This document shows positions 6,607 through 12,514 of a DNA stretch of 13,271 nucleotides, in pieces. The notes under the pieces are model-generated. The model had not been told where the DNA came from, made no database searches, and saw only the letters and a program-made list of their open reading frames with translations. Source of the DNA: Methanosarcinales archaeon (lineage in GTDB: Archaea; Halobacteriota; Syntropharchaeia; Alkanophagales; Methanospirareceae); assembly GCA_025464275.1 (NCBI GenBank), contig JAODGR010000012.1, positions 1-13,271 of the forward strand, given 5' to 3'. The translations under genes and the position numbers were made by a program. How positions within the stretch are numbered: the first letter of the stretch is position 1; each line of letters starts with the position of its first letter.

Positions 6607-8425
6607 AGGTCAGGTAGATGAGCAGGTAGAGCACGAAGAACATCACTACCAGCAGCACTCCCATTCCTATCGCCACGCGGTGCACCGGCTCGCCGGGATA
6701 CAGCCGCCTCAGCTCCGCCAGGTCCGCCTCGTAATGCATATACACCGGATTGAACGGCTTGGTGAGCACCACACCCATCGTGAGCAGCATTATTCTCGAC
6801 GCCGCCGTTGGATTCCGGCTGAACCATACAAGGAAGCTGGCAATCCCCTTCACCATCTTATCAATGAAATCAGCGAAATCCAGCAGTGGCCTCTCGCAGA
6901 ACCATATGAACCTCCGACCTGCTATCCGATAGAACCAGTCAGTATCGAGCGTGATCTTCGCCACCGGGCGAAGCAGACCCATCCTCGTCACGAGGATGAA
7001 GCCCAGGAATGAGAACAGGAGCAGCTCCCACATTGAGATCAGATGTTCCACAGCGTATGGATGATACTCCACCGGATAAGGTAGCATACCATACAGTGCC
7101 TGTGGATATACACCTATGAGCACGCAGAGAGAAGCGGTGATGCCCATAGCGGCAGGCATATTCCTCGGCAGCGGACGATACACATCACCCGCCGGCTCCT
7201 TCCTCCCGAACCACGTGAAGTATGGCAGTTTTAGACCCGCAACCAGGAACGCACCCAGTGAAGCACCTTCGAGCAGCAGCCAGACCCATGGCGATGGCAA
7301 CCCGGCTGCTGATTCCACTATCAGTGTCTTGCTCACGAATCCACTGAAGAATGGCATGCCGGAGACGGATAAAGCACCGACCATATAAAGCCAGAACGTG
7401 GCAGGCATACGCCTGTATAGACCACCCAATTCGGTTAGCTTGCTCCTGCCTGTCACCTCCAGCACCGCTCCTGCACCCATGAAGAGCAATCCCATATACA
7501 GGACACAGCAGGAGGCATGTGCAATTGCACCGTCTATCGCCAGTTTAGATGCCATTCCCACACCCGCCATCATGTACCCGCCCTGACTGATGAGCACATA
7601 TGCAAGCAGTCTCCTCGCATCGTTCTCCATCACCGCGAATACCACCCCGTATATCGCGGTTAATGCACCCAGCCATATCAGGATATCCACGCCTGGAAAG
7701 CCGCGCAGCAGCACATATATCGCACTCTTCGTCGTGAATGCCGATAGAAACACCGTTCCGGTGACCGTAGCTTCGGGATATGCATCTGCCAGCCATGCGT
7801 GGAGCGGTAACGCGGCGGCATTCACGAGAAAGCCGGTCAATATGAAGTAAGAAGCCAGATAGGAGCTGCCGAGACCCCACAAAAAGCCTGCTCCTGGATA
7901 CGGGAAGGCAATGGAACCCGTCTCCTGTACATATAGCACAATACCAGCCAGCAGACATACCCCACCGAAGATATGCACCATGATATAACGCAATCCAGCC
8001 TCTGAAGAAGCCTCCGTCTTTCGATACCAGATGAGGAAGAGGGAAGAGAAGGCCATCACTTCCCAGAACAGGTATAGAGTAAAGAGGTCTCCGGCGAAGA
8101 CCACGCCCAGTGTGCTCCCCACATATAGAAAAGCTGCTATATGCTGACCATCCTCCTTGACATGGAGTGCATAGAGGGTCATACAAAATGCGGCAATCGC
8201 AAAGATGTAACCGAAGATCAGGCTCAGAGTATCCACTCTGCCAAACACGAGTTCGTATTCCAGAAGAGGGATACGCCAGAAGACACCCTCTGACATCATG
8301 GATAGGTCTATGAGCGCTGCTATCGGGAGCAGAAGCAGATATGCCTTCTTCCACTCACCCCTCACAAATGGTATCAGAAGTGCACCGATGATGAATATGA
8401 GCCCCGGATGCACCCACTCTATCAT
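6587..8425 (-). CDS. NuoL/NuoM/MrpD-type membrane subunit (copy 2, altered ion path)
   Basis: This 612-aa polytopic membrane protein is a paralogue of the 610-aa subunit with the same architecture. It keeps the TM5 glutamate E122 (FWEVMAFSS), K233 (FTTKSAIY), H303 and K366 (FVSKT). The central HxxxHxxxK series is broken: aligned without gaps, copy 1 H302 is C307 and K306 is M311 here (AHASCCVLYMGLLF). In complex I subunits this Lys is a central proton-relay residue, so copy 2 may not pump by the usual route, or may carry another ion or play a structural role. The C-terminal part after residue 490 contains IWFCERPLLDFADFID, FLVWFSRNPTAAS and a final helix ending YLTYGVLWT. ATG at 8425 has GGAGGTGA 6 bases upstream and overlaps the 52-aa gene by ATGA. 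Confidence 0.87.
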   Translation of the reverse strand: MIEWVHPGLIFIIGALLIPFVRGEWKKAYLLLLPIAALIDLSMMSEGVFWRIPLLEYELVFGRVDTLSLIFGYIFAIAAFCMTLYALHVKEDGQHIAAFLYVGSTLGVVFAGDLFTLYLFWEVMAFSSLFLIWYRKTEASSEAGLRYIMVHIFGGVCLLAGIVLYVQETGSIAFPYPGAGFLWGLGSSYLASYFILTGFLVNAAALPLHAWLADAYPEATVTGTVFLSAFTTKSAIYVLLRGFPGVDILIWLGALTAIYGVVFAVMENDARRLLAYVLISQGGYMMAGVGMASKLAIDGAIAHASCCVLYMGLLFMGAGAVLEVTGRSKLTELGGLYRRMPATFWLYMVGALSVSGMPFFSGFVSKTLIVESAAGLPSPWVWLLLEGASLGAFLVAGLKLPYFTWFGRKEPAGDVYRPLPRNMPAAMGITASLCVLIGVYPQALYGMLPYPVEYHPYAVEHLISMWELLLFSFLGFILVTRMGLLRPVAKITLDTDWFYRIAGRRFIWFCERPLLDFADFIDKMVKGIASFLVWFSRNPTAASRIMLLTMGVVLTKPFNPVYMHYEADLAELRRLYPGEPVHRVAIGMGVLLVVMFFVLYLLIYLTYGVLWT

Positions 8426-8580
8426 CCCTGTTCACCTCCCCCACTTCCACTCCTCAGCCATCTGTAATAATCCTCCCTGCGCTGCAGCCATCGACCCAGT
8501 ATCTTTGAGAGAGCCACGATGAGCAGGCAGCCGATGAATCCGAACATCGCACTGAACGCCGGTATTTCTTCCAGCATCAT
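8422..8580 (-). CDS. 52-aa single-helix membrane protein before copy 2
   Basis: This is a small gene, translated as MMLEEIPAFSAMFGFIGC followed by LLIVALSKILGRWLQRRE and a short tail (DYYRWLRSGSGGGEQG). It has one hydrophobic segment (about residues 8-27) followed by a basic amphipathic stretch. Support is good for its size: AGGAGGTG on the minus strand (8589-8596) lies 8 bases before the ATG at 8580, and its stop overlaps the start of the 612-aa subunit in an ATGA arrangement, so the two are translationally coupled. It is probably a small accessory subunit of the same membrane complex, in the position held by the 69-aa protein in set 1, although the two sequences do not look alike. Confidence 0.75.
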   Translation of the reverse strand: MMLEEIPAFSAMFGFIGCLLIVALSKILGRWLQRREDYYRWLRSGSGGGEQG

Positions 8581-8607
8581 TTCATCCCCACCTCCTGATA
8601 GCCCAGC

Positions 8608-8880
8608 CTAATACCACACCACCCCGTAGGTCAGGTAGAGGAAAGAATACAGTGCAGAGAAGAGGAGCGCATGTAGCATTGCACTCCCTGCCGCAGCCCT
8701 CCGCATCCTCATCCCGGGATACATCCCCCTGAGCTCTTCCAGATCACGCTCATAGCGCACGTACGCGGGGTCAAAAGGTCGTAGCAGCTTCGCTCCCGTT
8801 ACATCAACCAGTATTCTCGTTGCGAGCAGTGGATTACGGGCAAAACATCCCCATACCGAGGTGCCAACAACTTCCCCCAT
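8608..8880 (-). CDS. Stand-alone C-terminal tail domain of the NuoL/MrpD-like subunit
   Basis: The 90-aa product aligns without gaps to residues 535-612 of the neighbouring 612-aa subunit, with 37 of 78 positions identical by eye. Shared landmarks are F-x-RNP, PFxPxY, YExDLxELR, YPG and the final helix ending YLTYGV. The rest of the large subunit is absent and the upstream DNA is promoter, not decayed coding sequence. The gene has its own start (ATG at 8880 with GGAGATGA 7 bases upstream), a TATA box and an intact frame, so it reads as a working small subunit with one C-terminal helix and a cytoplasmic-type charged region. It could also be a remnant of a third copy. It is the first gene of set 2, 27 bases before the 52-aa gene. 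Confidence 0.8.
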   Translation of the reverse strand: MGEVVGTSVWGCFARNPLLATRILVDVTGAKLLRPFDPAYVRYERDLEELRGMYPGMRMRRAAAGSAMLHALLFSALYSFLYLTYGVVWY

Positions 8881-8894
8881 CTCTACATCATCTC

Positions 8895-8930
8895 CTACAC
8901 ATACATCTACATATACATGTATATGTGTAG
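8895..8930. promoter_or_regulatory. Nested palindromic operator of antiporter set 2
   Basis: CTACACATA (8895-8903) and TATGTGTAG (8922-8930) are perfect 9-bp inverted arms. Inside lies a perfect 18-bp palindrome, ACATATACATGTATATGT (8909-8926). The block can also be read as three related 12-14-bp units: CTACACATACAT, CTACATATACAT and an inverted CTACACATATACAT. It covers the transcription start predicted from the TATA box at 8932-8941, the classic position for an archaeal repressor. The winged-helix paralogues encoded on either side are the natural candidates to bind it. Confidence 0.65.
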
Positions 8931-8931
8931 G

Positions 8932-8941
8932 TATATAAAAG
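8932..8941 (-). promoter_or_regulatory. TATA box of antiporter set 2
   Basis: On the minus strand CTTTTATATAC lies at about 8932-8942. Start is expected near 8910, at the centre of the palindrome, leaving a leader of about 30 bases to the ATG at 8880. The other 8881-9012 bases hold only a short CTGAT/ATCAG inverted repeat (8960-8973) without a T tract. Confidence 0.6.
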
Positions 8942-9012
8942 CTTTTCGATTTTTACCGGCTGATAACAATCAGGTCACAACCCTATGGAGGAGAGGGGAG
9001 TGGATGCTATGT

Positions 9013-9324
9013 TCAGCTCTCCTCGCTTCTCATCCCATCTATTAGTGATTTGCCACGCTCTGAAAGTCTGTAGTACGTGGTCTTCCCTCGCTCTATCTTC
9101 TCCACCACACCCTGTCCGAGGAGCGAATTTGAGGCATCGAATCGAATGCCCATGCCTCGCAGCCCCCCGAGTACATTCGTGGGGTCTATCCCGGTGTTGC
9201 GAGCAATCTCCGCGGGATACGAAGCCCGGGGGTATATCTTGTAGAGATACATCACGATCTCCGTTCTCACCCGGCTACGCCGAAGAGACCGCAGAATCTC
9301 CTCAAAACTAAGGTCCTCGCTCAT
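9013..9324 (-). CDS. Winged-helix transcriptional regulator (paralogue B)
   Basis: This 103-aa predicted DNA-binding protein consists of little more than the winged-helix core: basic helix LRSLRRSRVRTEIVMYLYK (11-29), helix-turn-helix around SYPAEIARNTGIDPTNVLGGLRGMG (35-59) and a wing with YYRLS (84-88). It is a close paralogue of the regulator at 6250-6606; the main differences lie in the wing (GQGVVEKIERGKTT against KIRLVERIKLGNAV). Its ATG overlaps the stop of the receiver-domain gene (ATGA), so the two are made together. That suggests the DNA-binding half of a response regulator split into two polypeptides, although physical interaction is not shown by sequence. It ends about 70 bases before the set 2 promoter. 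Confidence 0.86.
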   Translation of the reverse strand: MSEDLSFEEILRSLRRSRVRTEIVMYLYKIYPRASYPAEIARNTGIDPTNVLGGLRGMGIRFDASNSLLGQGVVEKIERGKTTYYRLSERGKSLIDGMRSEES

Positions 9325-9707
9325 CTCTTCTCTCGCTTCATGAGTAACTTATCAAGCACTTCTGATAGATTCTTGATGGTGAAAGGTTTCCAGAGATACT
9401 CATCTGCCCCGGCTTCCAGTGCCCTGTCCCTGTACTCAGGGGTGCCCAGTGCGGTGATAACCAGTATAAGAGCCTCGGGGTCGTACTTCTTTATCTCCTT
9501 TATCGCCTGGATGCCATCCATCACCTCCATCACCAGGTCCATCGTCACCAGGTCGGGCTTCAGTTCTTTATACTTCGCTACCGCTTCCTCTCCATTGGTA
9601 GCGAAGCCGGCAATCTCGTATTTACCCTCCTGGTCCAGCATCTCCTCCAGCATCTCGCGCATGTATGCTGCATCTTCCACAATCAATACTCGCTTCTTCA
9701 TCTCCAA
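9321..9707 (-). CDS. Stand-alone CheY-like response regulator receiver
   Basis: This 128-aa protein is a complete receiver domain with no output domain. It has the acidic pair E11-D12 (LIVEDA), phospho-acceptor D57 (VTMDLVM), T85 (VITALG) and K107 (LWKPF), all in register. It should accept phosphate from a histidine kinase, most likely the one encoded immediately upstream on the same strand. It overlaps the winged-helix gene by ATGA. I chose the TTG start at 9707 because GGAAGGAG lies about 8 bases upstream; the in-frame ATG at 9701 has its purine tract too close. Separate promoters upstream allow expression apart from the kinase. Confidence 0.93.
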   Translation of the reverse strand: MEMKKRVLIVEDAAYMREMLEEMLDQEGKYEIAGFATNGEEAVAKYKELKPDLVTMDLVMEVMDGIQAIKEIKKYDPEALILVITALGTPEYRDRALEAGADEYLWKPFTIKNLSEVLDKLLMKREKR

Positions 9708-9754
9708 CTTACATTCTCCTTCCTCTCGCTCTCTAAAGAAGAAGAAGAGCGCGG

Positions 9755-9774
9755 GATATTTAAGGTTATAAAAC
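9755..9774 (-). promoter_or_regulatory. Promoter of the receiver-HTH pair
   Basis: Two TATA-like boxes lie on the minus strand between the kinase stop and the receiver start: TTTTATAA (9766-9773) and TTAAATAT (9756-9763). They predict starts near 9744 and 9734 and leaders of about 27-37 bases. Confidence 0.5.
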
Positions 9775-9790
9775 AGAGCTTCAACCTACC

Positions 9791-11224
9791 TCAGTATTTG
9801 AGTCTGGGTCTTGCCCTCTTCGGGATGGAGAAGAAGAATTTCGAGCCTTTACCTACTTCACTCGTTGCCCATACTCTTCCACCATGCAGTTTCACATACT
9901 CCTTCACTATCGCCAGACCCAGCCCAAGGCTCCCTGATTTGCGGGTCAATGAGGTATCAACCATATAAAAGCGTTCGAAAATCCGCGTTAGATGCTCCTT
10001 CGCGATTCCTACTCCCGTGTCTGCCACACATGCGCAGATGTCCTCGCCCCTATCCTCCACGTTAACTTCTATCCGCCCGCCAGCCGGTGTATATTTGATT
10101 GCATTGGATAACAGATTGGTGAAGATGGCGACCACCTTCTGCTTATCTGCCTGAACCACTATCTCAGGTACATTTATGGCTATCTCATGCCCCTTCTCCC
10201 TTAATTCGGGCTCAAGGCTCTTCACCACCTCACTCACCACTCGATTGATGGTGAACTCGCTCGGTATCAGCTCCACCTTCTTGCCGTCCAGTCGCGCAAG
10301 TTCCAACATCCGGTTGATCATCTTCTCAAGCTCACGTGCGCACTTCTCTATATTGGCGAGATACTTCCTGCCCTTATCATCGAGTTTAACCCGCTCCAGC
10401 AGGCTGGCATACCCGACTATCGGAGCTAAAGGGGAGCGCATCTCGTGATACGCCACATTGAGGAAATCACGTTTCATCTTATCCAGCTCCTGCAGTCTCT
10501 CACACGTCTCGCGCAGTTCTTCTTCCTTATTCTTCAGCTCCGTTATATCAAGTAAAGATGCAATGCACTTGTTTGTTCCGGGGATGGGTTCTACGCAGGA
10601 GTTTACAATCTTCACCTCCCCATCGCGGCTGACGAACCTGAAGAGGCAGCACGCCGGTGCTCCCCCTCTCCTCCGTTCCTCACAATAATTCCTCACCCTC
10701 TCACGGTCTTCATCGGCGATGAAATCCACCCACTTCTTACCCCTTATCTCATCCCTGGAATAGCCGCTCAGGTGTTCAAATTCCCTGTTTGCCAGTGATA
10801 TCAGCTCACCGTCCTCGATAACACACAATGCAGTGAGTGCATACTCAAAGATCACACGATAGAACTCCTTAGCGCCTCTCAATTCCTCCTGCGCTGTTGC
10901 ACACCTCTCGCTCACAAGCCCGATGACATATGCCACCACAATGAGCATCCCCGCTCGCTCTCCGCTCTCCATGAGTATCGTAGCCGAAAGAGGGTTAAAG
11001 AAGAAGAGGGTTGTGAATATGTGCGCTGTACCGAGTATAAGGGCAGGGTAAATCGCTCTTCGCTTATACCATACCCCGGCTAAGAGGATGGGGATATAAA
11101 AGAGATGGGTATACACCGCGATTTTACCCATGGAAGCGAGTAAGACCGAGAGGAGGACGCATGCCAGAAGCAGAGCGAGTAAAATTATCAGTTTATAATC
11201 CACACGCCCTGGCTTATCCGTCAT
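9791..11224 (-). CDS. Membrane-bound PAS sensor histidine kinase
   Basis: This 477-aa sensor kinase has an N-terminal membrane region with about four hydrophobic segments (12-31, 38-53, 58-76, 90-105) that includes the YTHLFYIPILLAGVWY signature common in archaeal and bacterial sensor kinases. It is followed by a PAS domain (about 118-228, ending CIASLLDITELK), a coiled linker, a HisKA domain with phospho-acceptor H260 (AYHEMRSPL), and a HATPase domain with N-box N370/N374 (TNLLSNAIKYTP), G1 DTGVGI (402-407) and G2 GSLGLGLAIV (431-440). All catalytic elements are intact. The PAS ligand is unknown; two Cys near 191-192 (PACCLF) may or may not matter. The receiver and HTH genes follow 83 bases downstream and are the probable partners. 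The gene is divergent from the envelope operon. Confidence 0.94.
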   Translation of the reverse strand: MTDKPGRVDYKLIILLALLLACVLLSVLLASMGKIAVYTHLFYIPILLAGVWYKRRAIYPALILGTAHIFTTLFFFNPLSATILMESGERAGMLIVVAYVIGLVSERCATAQEELRGAKEFYRVIFEYALTALCVIEDGELISLANREFEHLSGYSRDEIRGKKWVDFIADEDRERVRNYCEERRRGGAPACCLFRFVSRDGEVKIVNSCVEPIPGTNKCIASLLDITELKNKEEELRETCERLQELDKMKRDFLNVAYHEMRSPLAPIVGYASLLERVKLDDKGRKYLANIEKCARELEKMINRMLELARLDGKKVELIPSEFTINRVVSEVVKSLEPELREKGHEIAINVPEIVVQADKQKVVAIFTNLLSNAIKYTPAGGRIEVNVEDRGEDICACVADTGVGIAKEHLTRIFERFYMVDTSLTRKSGSLGLGLAIVKEYVKLHGGRVWATSEVGKGSKFFFSIPKRARPRLKY

Positions 11225-11261
11225 CCTCTCCCCTCTCCCTTTCCCTTCTCTCCCCTCTCTT
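11225..11261 (-). promoter_or_regulatory. All-purine leader of the kinase mRNA
   Basis: From 11225 to 11261 the plus strand contains only C and T (37 bases), so the minus strand leading into the kinase ATG is pure purine with several GGGGAGAGG-like ribosome binding options. With start predicted near 11243, about 19 bases of it would be in the mRNA. Confidence 0.6.
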
Positions 11262-11281
11262 ATCCTATATTAAGAGAGGGG
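11252..11281. promoter_or_regulatory. Inverted repeat enclosing the kinase TATA box
   Basis: Perfect 11-bp arms CCCCTCTCTTA (11252-11262) and TAAGAGAGGGG (11271-11281) flank an 8-bp spacer. The TATA candidate on the minus strand, CTTAATATA, spans the spacer and the edge of one arm. A protein bound to these arms would cover the kinase promoter, so this looks like an operator, possibly for autoregulation. As RNA it could form an 11-bp hairpin, but no T tract follows on either strand. Confidence 0.6.
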
Positions 11282-11330
11282 GTGAAAATACAAAAAATTA
11301 AAATCACAACACGGATGGAGAGGCATGAGA

Positions 11331-11370
11331 CCGAAAGGTTTATATATTGCCCGAAAGGTTTATATATAGT
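11331..11370 (+). promoter_or_regulatory. Tandem duplicated BRE-TATA promoter of the envelope operon
   Basis: CCGAAAGGTTTATATAT occurs at 11331-11347 and 11351-11367, a 17-bp identity with a 20-bp period. Each unit has a CGAAA BRE-like element followed by a TTTATATA box, which is about as strong an archaeal promoter as sequence can show. Predicted starts are near 11368 and 11388. Downstream, ACATGTTA is repeated at 11377-11384 and 11390-11397. The rest of 11282-11330 is AT-rich with no further motif that I can support. Confidence 0.75.
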
Positions 11371-11429
11371 ATTTTTACATGTTAAAAGCACATGTTAGAA
11401 ACATATAGAAATAGAGGAGAAGAGAAACA

Positions 11430-11465
11430 ATGCCAGAGAGTGAGATAGGGATGGGGGAGGTGTGA
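11430..11465 (+). CDS. Possible 11-aa leader peptide
   Basis: ATG at 11430 opens MPESEIGMGEV and stops at the TGA 11463-11465. A purine-rich GAGGAGAAG (11414-11422) lies at a suitable distance upstream. The TGA overlaps the GTG at 11462 as GTGA, and GGAGGTG near its end would serve the next gene, so translation may be coupled. It could be a chance frame; an 11-codon peptide cannot be judged from one sequence. Confidence 0.3.
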   Translation: MPESEIGMGEV

Positions 11466-11707
11466 GAAGAGCGATGCTTACCACCATAACTACGACTACC
11501 ACCACGATGGTAACGCTCACTCAGGCAGCGTTCTTCAGCGCTATTGGGGTGGTCACATTGATCGCTCTATTGATAACAAAGGAGCTGCTGAGTGCAAGCG
11601 TGAACGAGAGAGCGATATTCCTGAGCAGAATCACTGCAACTGCGATCAATCCGCTTATCTTCGTCTTCGTGGCTATCGTGGTGGTGAAAGTGATGGAGGT
11701 GATATGA
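11462..11707 (+). CDS. Small two-helix membrane protein of the envelope operon
   Basis: This protein of up to 81 aa was not assigned to a family. It has a Thr-rich N-terminus (TTITTTTTTM), a first hydrophobic helix (about 22-44, AFFSAIGVVTLIALLI), a short loop with SVNERAIFLSR and a second helix (57-78, INPLIFVFVAIVVVKV). The start is either the GTG at 11462, which overlaps the mini-ORF stop, or the ATG at 11474, about 11 bases after GGAGGTG; the latter gives 77 aa. It is followed after 3 bases by the secreted protein gene, so a role in the same surface structure or its export is likely but unproven. Confidence 0.72.
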   Translation: MRRAMLTTITTTTTTMVTLTQAAFFSAIGVVTLIALLITKELLSASVNERAIFLSRITATAINPLIFVFVAIVVVKVMEVI

Positions 11708-11710
11708 GCG

Positions 11711-12514
11711 ATGGAGAAGAGAGGGGAGAAGTTGAGTGCGAGTGCAGGTCTGGGTCTGGGTCTGGCGGCGATAGTGATTGGAGTGCTATGGATATGGGCA
11801 GTGATATGTGCGGTGCAGGCAACAGTTGCTCCGTCAGGGTTCACTCTCTCTGTAATCCCGGGAACGAATACGCCCGGTGCAATAACCCATTATACATTCA
11901 GTGCGGAGAATCCCGATGGGTACACCGGCGATGTGGATATAGTCGGGACTATCCCCGCGGGATACCATGCGGTACCACCCACTTCTGGCTGGCAACGAGT
12001 AGCGACTGCGAATCTTTATAATGGGAGCTTCCTCCTTGGGAAGGTGACCATGGAGTCGAACAGCACCGATCCATCCGGGAAGGTAGACATAGTCGCCACG
12101 GCTTACTTTGACGGAAGTGCCACACAGACGGGTACAAAAGATGTGGATTACAGTCCGGGTGCCACTACCTCCGTTGGTCCATTGACAGTGGATGGATTAA
12201 CATTCCAGGGAAGCATAACTCTACCAACTGACACAGCTGATGGTACCATAACAGCAGAAATAGAACTACCACCAGGGATAAAACTGACGAAAGTGGTGAT
12301 TACAACCGGCGATTTCGTACAGAATCCACCAGCCGAGGGTGATTATACCTTCTCACTGAGTGTAAATGGGGAACAAAGAGAGGTCCCAGTACCTATCAGT
12401 AGAGCACCCCCAACAGCAGTACCTGCGCTTACGCCATCCGGGATGCTCGCACTGGTGGGCATTCTGGGAATAATTATAGCACTGGCAACGCGTGAGGGAG
12501 GGAGAAGAGGCTAA
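11711..12514 (+). CDS. Secreted surface protein with VPXXXP-type C-terminal sorting signal
   Basis: The 267-aa protein has an N-terminal signal or anchor helix (about 13-37, GLGLGLAAIVIGVLWIWAV) and an extracellular beta-rich region (about 42-230) with many Thr, Ser, Pro and Gly and no Cys. The C-terminus is tripartite: VPALTP at about 236-241, a hydrophobic helix (MLALVGILGIIIALA) and a basic end (REGGRRG). This matches the VPXXXP-CTERM type recognised by an archaeosortase, which would cut near the motif and attach the protein to a membrane lipid. That pairing is known for the family and inferred here, as no sortase gene is in the window. The extracellular part resembles S-layer-like beta domains but I cannot name one. 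GGAGGTGA lies about 8 bases before the ATG. Confidence 0.82.
   Translation: MEKRGEKLSASAGLGLGLAAIVIGVLWIWAVICAVQATVAPSGFTLSVIPGTNTPGAITHYTFSAENPDGYTGDVDIVGTIPAGYHAVPPTSGWQRVATANLYNGSFLLGKVTMESNSTDPSGKVDIVATAYFDGSATQTGTKDVDYSPGATTSVGPLTVDGLTFQGSITLPTDTADGTITAEIELPPGIKLTKVVITTGDFVQNPPAEGDYTFSLSVNGEQREVPVPISRAPPTAVPALTPSGMLALVGILGIIIALATREGGRRG

Noticed and set aside
7545..8354. Open frame of 269 codons on the same strand inside the 612-aa gene
   Set aside because: It is a +1 shadow of a well-supported membrane protein; its translation is Cys/Arg/Gly-rich with no family resemblance and no ribosome binding site.
4075..8880. A complete Mrp antiporter or complex I operon
   Set aside because: Only large NuoL/MrpD-type subunits and small membrane proteins are present; no MrpA/B/E/F/G-like, hydrogenase or NADH/F420-side subunits are seen.
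8960..8973. CTGAT/ATCAG inverted repeat as a terminator for the upstream HTH gene
   Set aside because: Only 5-bp arms and no T tract follows on the minus strand.
9340..9771. 143-codon plus-strand frame opposite the receiver gene
   Set aside because: Ser/Ile-rich antisense shadow of a receiver whose catalytic residues are all in place.
11521..11844. 107-codon minus-strand frame across the envelope operon
   Set aside because: It is antisense to two plus-strand genes with ribosome sites and clear membrane segments; its Thr/Ile/Ala richness mirrors them.
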